64,000 nt of DNA from positions 1-64,000 of the forward strand of contig JAFAMW010000067.1 in the NCBI GenBank assembly GCA_019232985.1. The letters run 5' to 3'. Shown here one piece after another: positions 18,120 through 25,455 of this stretch. The stretch's first letter is position 1, and each line of letters starts with the position of its first letter. Source of the stretch: Roseateles sp. Lineage in GTDB: Bacteria > Pseudomonadota > Gammaproteobacteria > Burkholderiales > Burkholderiaceae. A program made the translations under genes and the position numbers. The notes under the pieces were generated by a model. The model did no database searches and was not told the origin of the DNA. It was given only the letters and a program-made list of their open reading frames with translations.

Positions 18120-18140
18120 GTGGCTCACGCCATGAGCCAC
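18120..18140. promoter_or_regulatory. Candidate operator for the WYL regulator
   Basis: GTGGCTCA and TGAGCCAC form perfect 8-bp arms around CGCCA, next to an A/T-rich TTATTTTATG stretch in the 81-bp divergent gap. The position suits a dimeric repressor controlling both divergent genes. Confidence 0.6.
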
Positions 18141-18187
18141 CTGGCCGCGAGACTGGCGTCAGGTCATCAAGCAAGGAGCGCAAGACC

Positions 18188-19276
18188 ATGGCACAGACCG
18201 CAGCGATCACGACCCGCAACGCCGCCCCGGCGCAATTCGAACTCGGCGGCGTCGACGCCGCCGCCGCGCCGCAGGCGAGCCACGCCGCGCTCGGCCACCA
18301 GCTCGGCCGCGACTTCGCGCGCCATGGCCTGACGCCACCGATCGAGCATCTGCACGCCGGCTCGCCGCTGCTGCTCGGCTGGCAGACCGGCCGCGCCGCG
18401 TCCGGTACGCGCCGCGACGCCCCGCACGGCCCGCGTGGTCACGTGCGCCAATGGCTGATGCTGCGCACCCACGCCTGGGCGCGCGGCCGCAGCTTCGAGG
18501 AGCTGCGCGTCACGCCGCGCTTCCTGCAGAGCATCGCAGTCGAGGCCTGCCCGATCACGCGCACCGCGCTGCACGAGGACGGCGGCGCGCACGCGCGCTC
18601 GGTCGACCGCGTGCGCGACGACGCCGGCTACGCGGCCGGCAACCTCGTCGTGATGAGCCGCGCGGCCAACCAGGCCAAGGGCAGCCGCGACTTCGTGCAG
18701 CTGCAGGCGGCCGCGCAAGGCCTTGCGGGCGGGCCGATCACGAGCATGGGCGGCCTGGGCGCCGCGGCCTGGCAGCGCCTTGCCGTGCTCGCGAGCTTCG
18801 TGACCGAGCTGCCGCACGCCGAGGCCGCCGCGCTGCCGCTTGCGGTGCTGCCGCCCAACCGCGTCCAGCTGTTCAACCCGATCCAGGCCTTGCAGGCCCT
18901 GCTCACGCGCGAGGTCCTGCGACCCGGCTGGAGCCAGCGCCTGGCCGAGCTCGATGCCCTGCTGCCGGCCGGGAGCCGCGCCGACTTCAACCGCTTCCTG
19001 CTCGCGCTCGCGCCGCGCGCGCTCGAAATCGCCAAGCTCGACACGCCGCAGGCGCAGCGCTGGGCGCTCGAGGACGCGTGGTGCCAGCCGCTGCTGCTCA
19101 AGCGCTGGACGCGCTTCGCGCTGCAGCTCGACCAGGCCCAGGCCGAGGCGCTCGTGCAGCAGGCCGCCTCCGCGGGTCTCAGCGGCGTCCAGTGGCAGCG
19201 CCACGACGAGGCGCTCGCGCGCGAGGGCTGGGCACTCGAACGCCGCGGCTATTGCGCGGCGCTGGCCTGGCATTGA
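18188..19276 (+). CDS. Uncharacterised protein with HNH/His-Me-finger-like segment
   Basis: A 362-residue protein I do not recognise as a whole. Residues about 121-165 read like an HNH or endonuclease VII-like fold: CPIT, then SVDRVRDDAGYAAGNL followed by VVMSRAANQAKG, close to the SVDRI...GY..GN(V/L)...AN..K pattern of small phage and bacterial nucleases. The paired zinc cysteines are incomplete (one Cys visible). The C-terminal 200 residues are helical-looking and unassigned. AAGGAG at 18173-18178 supports the start. The divergent WYL regulator suggests it is induced by some stress. Nuclease activity is inference. Confidence 0.7.
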   Translation: MAQTAAITTRNAAPAQFELGGVDAAAAPQASHAALGHQLGRDFARHGLTPPIEHLHAGSPLLLGWQTGRAASGTRRDAPHGPRGHVRQWLMLRTHAWARGRSFEELRVTPRFLQSIAVEACPITRTALHEDGGAHARSVDRVRDDAGYAAGNLVVMSRAANQAKGSRDFVQLQAAAQGLAGGPITSMGGLGAAAWQRLAVLASFVTELPHAEAAALPLAVLPPNRVQLFNPIQALQALLTREVLRPGWSQRLAELDALLPAGSRADFNRFLLALAPRALEIAKLDTPQAQRWALEDAWCQPLLLKRWTRFALQLDQAQAEALVQQAASAGLSGVQWQRHDEALAREGWALERRGYCAALAWH

Positions 19277-19294
19277 GCCCGGCCGCCGGCCCGG

Positions 19295-19513
19295 TCAGGT
19301 CGGCAGGCCCTGGTTGAATTTCTCGAGCACGCCGCCCTGGTCTTCGAGCGCGACATGCTGGCCGTGCTGGTTGAACCAGGTCGCCCATTGCACGGCGAGC
19401 TGGCGCGACGGCAGCCACGGGCCCTTGCGGTTGATCTCGATGCGGAAGCCGGTGCGCTCGTAGAACACGACGCGCCACATCCCGGTCGTTGTCGATTCGC
19501 GCAGACCGTGCAT
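19295..19513 (-). CDS. Small conserved-looking hypothetical protein
   Basis: A 72-residue protein with a balanced, non-repetitive composition (MWRVVFYERTGFRIEINRKG, WATWFNQHGQHVALEDQ) unlike the Arg/Ala-rich shadows around it. Function is unknown. It lies convergent with the HNH-like gene and just downstream of the GNAT gene on the same strand. An internal ATG at residue 12 is an alternative start. Confidence 0.6.
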   Translation of the reverse strand: MHGLRESTTTGMWRVVFYERTGFRIEINRKGPWLPSRQLAVQWATWFNQHGQHVALEDQGGVLEKFNQGLPT

Positions 19514-19536
19514 GGTGCTTGTCCGCTAAACAGGCT

Positions 19537-20055
19537 TCAGACCAGCGAGCGGAACAGCCGCAGCTCGTCGACCCGCTGGCCACCGATGTCGACGCCGCGC
19601 GTGCTTTCGAGCTCGCGCTTGAAGCCGGCCGTCTCGAAGAAGCGCAGCGCCTGCTCGTTGCGCGCATAGGTCCACAGCGTGACCTTGGTGCAACCCTCTT
19701 CCTGCAGGCCTTCGCGCGCGGCGTTCCACAGCGCCAGGCCGACGCCCTTCTCGCAATGCTGCGGGTGCGCGTAGAGGGCCCAGATCTCGCCGGTCGTCGC
19801 GGGCGTGCCCTTGTCGCGCGAGCGGTCGAAGCCGACGAAGCCCATGGTCTCGCCGTCGAGATGCGCGACGAGCACCTGCGGCTCGTACAGATTGATCGCC
19901 TCGCGCCAGTAGGCCTGGTATTTCTGCACCGACAGTCCGTCCAGATGCGCCTTGGGGAGCAGCTCGCGATAGGCGGCCTGCCAGGCAGCGACGTGGATTT
20001 CGGCGATGGCTTTGGCGTCGCGCAGCGTGGCGGGACGGACCTGAATACTCGACAT
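19537..20055 (-). CDS. GNAT-family N-acetyltransferase
   Basis: A 172-residue enzyme with the whole GNAT fold: IQVRPATLRDAKAIAEIHVAAWQAAY at the N-terminus, acetyl-CoA loop near EKGVGLALWNAAREGL, and the C-terminal NEQALRFFETAGFKRE. It resembles RimI/PhnO-like small acetyltransferases of unknown substrate. An open frame extends upstream, but MSSIQVRPATLRDA is the family start. The 119-bp gap before it contains no other gene. Confidence 0.9.
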   Translation of the reverse strand: MSSIQVRPATLRDAKAIAEIHVAAWQAAYRELLPKAHLDGLSVQKYQAYWREAINLYEPQVLVAHLDGETMGFVGFDRSRDKGTPATTGEIWALYAHPQHCEKGVGLALWNAAREGLQEEGCTKVTLWTYARNEQALRFFETAGFKRELESTRGVDIGGQRVDELRLFRSLV

Positions 20056-20174
20056 ACGCGGGGAACTGATGGACTGAATCGCGAAGCGCGCAATTCTGCG
20101 GCCCAAATGGTCGGATTCGAGCGCTTGACACAATGATTTTTTGGCCTTCGCCAAATCCTGCCGCCGGCAATTTG

Positions 20175-20837
20175 TCAGGGCAGCAAGGCGAGCTGGCGCG
20201 TGCGCTGCCATTGCCGCGCATGGTCCTTCACGCAGGCCTCGAGATGGGTGCGCTTGGCGTGCTGCAGGCGCGCAAGCAGGCCATGGCCGGCCGGCGCGTC
20301 GCCGAGCGCGTCGGCGTAGCGGCGTTCGAGGTCGCGCTGCATGCGCACGAGCAGATGCGCGGTCACGAACGCATCGGCGAGGGCGCGGTGCGCACGCCCG
20401 GCACGCGGCAGGTCGAAATGCTCGGCAAGCGTGCCGAGCTTGCAGTTCGGCGCCTCGGGGTAGAGGCGACGCGCGAGCAGCACCGTGCACGCGAACTCCG
20501 GCGCGGTGTCGGGCAGCGCGTCCGCCAGGCCCAGTTCGGCGAGCCAGAAGCTGCGGTCGAACGACGCGTTATGCGCGACGAGCGGACAGCCCGCCGTGAA
20601 CGCCGCGACCTCGCGCATCACCTGCCCGGCCGGCGGCGCGTCGGCGAGCATCGCGTTGCTGATGCCGGTCAGGCGTTCGATGAACGGCGGCACCCAGGCG
20701 CCGCTGTGCATCAGGCTCGCGTACTGGTCGACGATGCGGCCGTCGCGCACGAGCACGGCCGCGATCTCGGTCGCCCGGCCGCCGCCCGCGCCGGCCATGC
20801 CGGTGGTCTCGAAGTCGATGACGGCAATGGTTTCCAT
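20175..20837 (-). CDS. DnaQ-like 3'-5' exonuclease (DEDDh)
   Basis: A 220-residue exonuclease of the DnaQ fold. Exo I is IAVIDFETTGM with the catalytic Asp and Glu, Exo II is VAHNASFDRSFW, and Exo III is AHRALADAFVTAHL with the His/Asp pair. It lacks a polymerase domain and could be a proofreading-like or small-oligonucleotide exonuclease; the exact role is unknown. It follows the MazG-like gene with no spacer. Coupling of a nucleotide-pool hydrolase with an exonuclease suggests a shared nucleic-acid housekeeping job. Confidence 0.9.
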   Translation of the reverse strand: METIAVIDFETTGMAGAGGGRATEIAAVLVRDGRIVDQYASLMHSGAWVPPFIERLTGISNAMLADAPPAGQVMREVAAFTAGCPLVAHNASFDRSFWLAELGLADALPDTAPEFACTVLLARRLYPEAPNCKLGTLAEHFDLPRAGRAHRALADAFVTAHLLVRMQRDLERRYADALGDAPAGHGLLARLQHAKRTHLEACVKDHARQWQRTRQLALLP

Positions 20838-21179
20838 TCAAGACTTCTTTGCCGACGTCGCACCGGCAGGGTATTTGACCGCATTGAGGGCGAGCTTGCG
20901 CTCGAGCGCCGTCGTGACGTCGACGCCGCAGCGGTCGGCGATCGACAGCAGGTAGAACAGCACGTCGGCGATCTCCTCGCCAAGGTGCTCGTGGCGAGCC
21001 GGGTCGTCCTGCGCGATCCGCGCTGCCTGCCCGGGCGTCAGCCATTGAAATATCTCGACGAGTTCGGCCGCTTCGACGACCAGCGCCATCGCCAGGTTCT
21101 TCGGGTTCTGGTACGGCTCCCAGCCGCGTTCCGCGGCAAATTCACGTAAACGATGTTGCAGCGATTCGACATTCAGCAT
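20838..21179 (-). CDS. MazG-like nucleotide pyrophosphohydrolase
   Basis: A 113-residue single-domain all-alpha NTP pyrophosphatase. The metal-binding EAAELVEIFQW (ExxE) and EEIADVLFYLLSIAD (ExxD) motifs are intact and NPKNLAMALVVEA is typical of the RS21-C6/dCTPase-like group. Such enzymes clear non-canonical or excess dNTPs. It is directly followed by the DnaQ-like exonuclease. The upstream 400-bp gap should hold its promoter. Confidence 0.92.
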   Translation of the reverse strand: MLNVESLQHRLREFAAERGWEPYQNPKNLAMALVVEAAELVEIFQWLTPGQAARIAQDDPARHEHLGEEIADVLFYLLSIADRCGVDVTTALERKLALNAVKYPAGATSAKKS

Positions 21180-21583
21180 GGGTCCAGTGTGGCATGCGGC
21201 CGTGGTTTGCCCATGCGCAAGGGCACGCCCTGTTGTTCATAGCAATCTTTTCTTTCAAGATCGTCGTCGTAGTAGAGCCCGCCGTTCTCTGTGGACAAGC
21301 TGTTTTTTCCTTTTCAGAACAGGAACTTAGTTGTCGCTAAAGTTTGTGGGCGGGTGGGCTTGAAACGGGTGGGTCAGGCATCAACAAGTTCGCCGCGCCG
21401 CGCCGCGCGGTGGATAAGCCCCTGGTTACCCCGTTTCTTTCCACATGTTTTTCCCCGCCGAAAAGCATGAGAGAGTTGCGGCTTTGGTTGCGGGCAAACC
21501 CGACGCTGAGCGACCTTAGTGATCGCTACAGTGGCCGACTGCAGGTATGCCCGCTAGGGCGGGCCCTTTCGAAGGAGACAAAC
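21180..21583. other. A/T-rich divergent gap with DnaA-box-like sequences
   Basis: About 400 bp without a gene, with A/T-rich runs unlike the surrounding DNA (for example AAGCTGTTTTTTCCTTTTC). TGTGGACAA at 21290-21298 and GGTGGATAA at 21409-21417 each match the DnaA box at 8 of 9 positions, on the reverse strand. A GCCCGC/GCGGGC hairpin (21549-21564) sits just before the GAAGGAG ribosome-binding site of the esterase. It must at least carry the promoters of the divergent genes. Confidence 0.5.
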
Positions 21584-22756
21584 ATGAAACATTTCAAGAC
21601 CACGCTGTTGGTCGCGGCCACCAGCGTTCTGGTCGCCGCCTGCGGCGGCGGCACCGGACCGACCGCGGACACGACGCCGCGCGCGAACATCACGACCGTC
21701 AAGGTGTTCGGCGACAGCCTCGCCGACGTCGGCACCTTCGGCTTCAAGTTCACCGTGCAGGACGGCCAGGTCTATCCGCAGCGCGTCGCGGCGGCCTACG
21801 GCCAGACGCTGTGCAACTTCTTCACCTTCACGGGCACGACCTTCGCGCCGAACACGGCCAAGAGCGGCTGCACGGACTTCGCGATCGGCGGCGGCGTGAT
21901 CAACCCCGCCAGCAGCACGTCGGCGGCCGGTGCCGGCAACCCGGTGGGCATCCAGGCGCAGCTCACGGTGGCGGGCTCGCTGGGCTTCTCGGCGACCGAC
22001 CTGGCGCTGATCGACGGCGGCGGCAACGACGTGGCCGCGCTGCTGACGGCCTTCCTGACCGCGCAGCAGACGCAGAACCCGACCGGCCTGATCACCCTGC
22101 TGACCTCGGCCGGCCTGCCCCAGGCCCAGGTGGTCGCGGCAATCCAGGGTGGCGCGACGACGACGGCCCAGATCGGTGGAGCCTATATGGTGGCGCTGGC
22201 CGACCAGCTCGCCGCATCGGTCACGGCCAATGTGCTCGGCAAGGGTGCGACCCATGTCGCGATCCTGAATCTGCCGGCCGTCACCAAGACGCCGGAGTTC
22301 CAGGCGGTGCTCGCGCAGGTGGCGGCCGGCGCGGGCGGCGGCACGACGGGCGCCGCGGCGGCTGCCCAGGTCGAAACGCTCGCCGAGGGCTGGATGCAGG
22401 CCTACAACGCCGAGCTCGCGAGCAAGTTCGCCGGCGAAGCGCGCGTCGTCATCGTCGACTTCTATTCGAGCTTCCTCGACAACATCACCGAGCCCGCCCA
22501 GTACCAGATCGACACGAGCGGCGCCCAGGGCGTCTTTACCGAGTTGTGCCCGGCTGCTGACGCCGCCAACTCGACCGCGGCAGCAGCCGGCTGGCTCGCC
22601 TGCACGGCCTCGAACCTGTCGGCCCAGACCGGCCACAGCGACCCGAACTGGTGGACGCACTACGCGTTCGCCAACCAATTTCACCCGACCCCCTATGGCC
22701 ATCAGCTCGTCGCGCAACTGATCTCGCGCAGCCTGGCCCAGCAGGGTTGGCAATAA
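21584..22756 (+). CDS. SGNH/GDSL-family lipoprotein hydrolase
   Basis: A 390-residue secreted esterase/lipase-like protein. The signal ends in a lipobox, VAAC with Cys20, so it is probably membrane-anchored. Block I is VFGDSLADVG with nucleophile Ser45, block III is DGGGNDVAALL (Asn148), and block V is NQFHPTPYGH with His367. The usual Asp three residues before the His is Asn364 here, a departure from the D-x-x-H rule. GAAGGAG fixes the start. It lies 21 bases before ompW and is likely cotranscribed. Confidence 0.88.
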   Translation: MKHFKTTLLVAATSVLVAACGGGTGPTADTTPRANITTVKVFGDSLADVGTFGFKFTVQDGQVYPQRVAAAYGQTLCNFFTFTGTTFAPNTAKSGCTDFAIGGGVINPASSTSAAGAGNPVGIQAQLTVAGSLGFSATDLALIDGGGNDVAALLTAFLTAQQTQNPTGLITLLTSAGLPQAQVVAAIQGGATTTAQIGGAYMVALADQLAASVTANVLGKGATHVAILNLPAVTKTPEFQAVLAQVAAGAGGGTTGAAAAAQVETLAEGWMQAYNAELASKFAGEARVVIVDFYSSFLDNITEPAQYQIDTSGAQGVFTELCPAADAANSTAAAAGWLACTASNLSAQTGHSDPNWWTHYAFANQFHPTPYGHQLVAQLISRSLAQQGWQ

Positions 22757-22777
22757 GCCAGGCCGCAGGAGACCGAA

Positions 22778-23449
22778 ATGAAAAAGACGCTTACCTTCCT
22801 CGCTGCATCGGCCCTGGCACTGGCCGCAGGTTCGGCCGCCGCGCAATCCGCCGGCAGCTACATCGTGCGCCTCGGCGCCACGCATATCGGCCCCGAGGTC
22901 AAGAGCGGCGACCTGTCGGCGCCGAGCTTCCCGGGCACGACGATCGACGTCGGTGGCAACACCGCGCTGACCGGCGGCATCACCTATATGTGGACCGACC
23001 ACATCTCGATCGACCTGCCGCTGGGCCTGGCGTTCAAGAACAAGGTCACGGGCACCGGCGCGATCCAGGGCGTCGGCGAGCTCGCGACCGTGCGCGCGCT
23101 GCCGGCCACGCTGCTCGGCCAGTACCGCTTCGGCGAGGCGACGAGCCGTTTCCGTCCCTATGTCGGCGCGGGCGCGGTCTACGCCTACTTCTATCACGCA
23201 GACTCGACCGCGGCCCTGTCCGGCCTGACCGGCGGCACGCCGTCGAACCCGACGCTGATGCGCATGGATTCCTCGGCTGGCCCGGCCCTGCAGATCGGCG
23301 CGTCCTACCAGGTCGCGAACCGCTGGTCGGTCGACTTCAACCTGATCCAGACCTTCCTGAAGACCACCGGTCATCTGTCGACGGGCCAGAACATCGACGT
23401 GACGCTGAATCCGCTCGCGGCCCAGGTCGCCGTCGGCTACCGCTTCTAA
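22778..23449 (+). CDS. ompW: OmpW-family outer-membrane beta-barrel protein
   Basis: A 223-residue precursor with a Sec signal ending SAAAQS, then alternating beta-strands, a conserved ITYMWTDHISIDLPLGL segment, RPYVGAGAVYAYFY, and a C-terminal Phe in VGYRF, the assembly signal of outer-membrane proteins. OmpW forms an eight-stranded barrel with a hydrophobic channel. CAGGAGA precedes the ATG. A strong terminator follows 21 bases after the stop. Pairing with a lipoprotein esterase could suggest handling of hydrophobic substrates, which is inference. Confidence 0.94.
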   Translation: MKKTLTFLAASALALAAGSAAAQSAGSYIVRLGATHIGPEVKSGDLSAPSFPGTTIDVGGNTALTGGITYMWTDHISIDLPLGLAFKNKVTGTGAIQGVGELATVRALPATLLGQYRFGEATSRFRPYVGAGAVYAYFYHADSTAALSGLTGGTPSNPTLMRMDSSAGPALQIGASYQVANRWSVDFNLIQTFLKTTGHLSTGQNIDVTLNPLAAQVAVGYRF

Positions 23450-23470
23450 GCGCTTCGTTCCGCCCAGGAC

Positions 23471-23500
23471 AAAGGGCGCCCTCGGGCGCCCTTTTGCTTT
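23471..23500. terminator. Factor-independent terminator, probably bidirectional
   Basis: AAAGGGCGCCC and GGGCGCCCTTT pair perfectly around a 2-base loop, followed by TTGCTTT. It sits between the convergent ends of ompW and queE and has A-runs on one side and T-runs on the other, so it can serve both strands. Confidence 0.9.
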
Positions 23501-23517
23501 GCGGCTCGCGCTCGGCT

Positions 23518-24153
23518 TCAGTCGATGCCGACGACCTTGTGCATCTGCACCGACAGCCGCCATTGCGGGTGCTCCATGCAGTAGGCGACCGCGTCGCGCG
23601 TGTGCCGGGCCTTGAGCAGACTGTCCATGGGCTGCAGGAAGAAATGCGCGAAGGCCAGCGCCGCGAAGCGCTCGGGCCGCGCCAGCGGCTGCGGGAACAC
23701 GAGCTTGAGCTCGTCGCCGCGGGTCAGCACGAGCTCGGCGTCGGCCTTGGGGCTCACGCAGATCCAGTCGAGCCCCGGCGGCGCGGGCTGGGTGCCGTTG
23801 GTCTCGACGGCGACCTCGAAGCCGCGCGCGTGCAGCGCGTCGATCGCGGCCGCGTCGAGCTGCAGCAGCGGCTCGCCGCCCGTGCACACGACGTAGCGCC
23901 GGCCGCCCGCGGCGTCGGCCGGCCAGAACGAGGCGACCGCGTCGGCGAGCGCCTCGGCCGTCGCGAACTTGCCGCCGTTCTGGCCGTCGGTGCCGACGAA
24001 GTCGGTGTCGCAAAAGGTGCAGACGGCGCCCGCGCGGTCCTGCTCGCGGCCGCTCCACAGATTGCAGCCGGCGAAGCGGCAGAACACGGCCGCGCGGCCC
24101 GCCTGCGCGCCCTCGCCCTGCAGCGTGTAGAAGATCTCTTTGACTGAGTACAT
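23518..24153 (-). CDS. queE: 7-carboxy-7-deazaguanine synthase QueE
   Basis: A 211-residue radical-SAM enzyme converting 6-carboxytetrahydropterin to 7-carboxy-7-deazaguanine in the queuosine pathway. MYSVKEIFYTLQGEGAQAGR is the family start. The cluster motif is the atypical C-X14-C-X2-C form (CNLWSG...AVCTFCD), known for Burkholderia-type QueE, instead of CX3CX2C. FVGTDG, TGGEPLLQ and VETNGTQP are also conserved. QueD lies upstream on the same strand, separated by 84 bases holding a palindromic repeat. QueC is not in the window. Confidence 0.95.
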   Translation of the reverse strand: MYSVKEIFYTLQGEGAQAGRAAVFCRFAGCNLWSGREQDRAGAVCTFCDTDFVGTDGQNGGKFATAEALADAVASFWPADAAGGRRYVVCTGGEPLLQLDAAAIDALHARGFEVAVETNGTQPAPPGLDWICVSPKADAELVLTRGDELKLVFPQPLARPERFAALAFAHFFLQPMDSLLKARHTRDAVAYCMEHPQWRLSVQMHKVVGID

Positions 24154-24174
24154 GTCAGCCCCTTGTCTCACGGG

Positions 24175-24237
24175 TACGTGAGCCGATCCCCCAAGGGGAT
24201 TCGGCTCGGCTTGGGACGGCCCGGCGCTCGAGCCGGG
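24175..24237. repeat. GC-rich intergenic palindromic element, copy 3
   Basis: Between queD and queE. It contains GCCGATCCCCCAAGGGG and CTTGGGACGGCCCGGCGC (24210-24227), close to segments of the copies at 3496-3673 and 13212-13342. It may reduce queE expression relative to queD. Confidence 0.6.
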
Positions 24238-25341
24238 TCATACCGGAATCAACTCCTCGAGCTGGGACGCGAACACGATCGAACCGCTGCCGCGCGTCTC
24301 GTACATGTCGACGCGGTCGATCTGCGGCAGCACGGCGCCGCCCTTGGCGAGCACCCAGGCCGCGAGGCTCGCGGTGTCGCCGTCGGGCAGGTCGGCGATC
24401 TCGTAGAGCGGGCGGTGGTCGATCGCCTTGAAGATCGGGTCGAACAGGGTCTTCACGTCGCCGAAGTCGACGGTCCAGCCCATCACCGCGTCGAGCGCCG
24501 CGCTCAGGTGCAGGCGCAGCGTGTAGGTATGGCCGTGGACGCCGCGCAGCGGGCTGTCCGCGGGCGCGTGGTCGAGACGGATCGCGCTGTCGAGCGTCAT
24601 CTCCTTCCAGATCCGGTACTCGCGGCCGTCGAAGTTCGCGCCGCAGGAGCCGGTCTCGTAGACCGTGACCCAGGAGAGCTCGGGCAGCCGCGGCTTGAGC
24701 CGCGCCCACAGCCACGAGGAGATGATCTCGCTCGTCGGGTTCGCAAGCCCCTCGATGCCGTTCAGGCATTGGTAGTTGAGCTGCATGTGGAAGGGCGCCC
24801 AGACCTCGTCGAGATGGTCGTAGTCGACCGCGAGGTCGCGGCTGCCGAGGTCCTGGTTCGCGTGCAGGATCACCTCGAAGCCATGGCCGTGCATGCGCCC
24901 GCATTTGTGGCCGAGCGGCACGTTGGGCAGCTGGTGCGCGGCCTGGAAGCGGTAGCGCCGCCACACATGGGCCTGGCCCGCGGCGTCGAGGTCGACGCCC
25001 GAATGCCGGGTGCTCTGCACGCCGACCTGCTGGACGCCGGGCACGCCGAACTCGCGCTCGAGCCGCGCGCGGATCCAGCGCGCGATGTTCTCGTCGGTCG
25101 GCTGTTCGATATGGTCGTTGAGCAGGCCGTGGTCGAGCGGCGCGACGCAGGCCTCGAGGCGGCGGCGCAGCGCCTCGACCTCGCCGCCCGGGAACGGCGC
25201 CCAGCCGGCCGGCAGCTGCGCGCGCACGGTCGCGAAATAGCTGTGGCCGTGCAGGCCGCGGCTGCGATGGCCCGCGGGCAGCACCGGGATGCGGCAGGCG
25301 GACTCGAAGCCGGCCGAAGCGGAGGTCAGGACTAGGCTCAT
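24238..25341 (-). CDS. queD: Three-repeat 6-carboxytetrahydropterin synthase (QueD)
   Basis: A 367-residue protein, about three times a normal QueD (roughly 120). Three T-fold-like repeats are visible: residues 1-120, 125-247 and 248-367, each with an HGH motif (31-33, 151-153, 269-271). Only the middle repeat has the full zinc set (His136, His151, His153) and the catalytic Cys147 in HKCGRMHGH. The Asp-His pair of the triad is present in the outer repeats (Asp70-His71 in PLDHGLLND; Asp308-His309 in AIDHRPL) and is Asn-Tyr in the middle one. In the related PTPS enzymes the triad is shared between subunits, so the fusion looks like a one-chain trimer with a single active site. Confidence 0.88.
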   Translation of the reverse strand: MSLVLTSASAGFESACRIPVLPAGHRSRGLHGHSYFATVRAQLPAGWAPFPGGEVEALRRRLEACVAPLDHGLLNDHIEQPTDENIARWIRARLEREFGVPGVQQVGVQSTRHSGVDLDAAGQAHVWRRYRFQAAHQLPNVPLGHKCGRMHGHGFEVILHANQDLGSRDLAVDYDHLDEVWAPFHMQLNYQCLNGIEGLANPTSEIISSWLWARLKPRLPELSWVTVYETGSCGANFDGREYRIWKEMTLDSAIRLDHAPADSPLRGVHGHTYTLRLHLSAALDAVMGWTVDFGDVKTLFDPIFKAIDHRPLYEIADLPDGDTASLAAWVLAKGGAVLPQIDRVDMYETRGSGSIVFASQLEELIPV

Positions 25342-25455
25342 AGGGGCGCTATTGTCGCCTAGGTACTTACCCGAATCATGCGCAACAGTTGTCGAAACGG
25401 GCGGCCATCATTCGTCGTCTGTGTGCAGTCCCGCAAATCCAGACAGGAGATTCCC

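Noticed and set aside
18430..18450. CACGTG core near 18440 as a third parS
   Set aside because: Flanking bases (GGTCACGTGCGC) do not match the GTTTCAC/GTGAAAC half-sites.
20100..20174. TTGACA at about 20124 as a plus-strand promoter
   Set aside because: There is no plus-strand gene downstream and no matching -10 at proper spacing.
21344..21583. N-terminal 80-codon extension of the SGNH hydrolase frame
   Set aside because: The ATG at 21584 follows GAAGGAG and begins a lipoprotein signal; the extension would bury that signal and runs through the A/T-rich regulatory gap.
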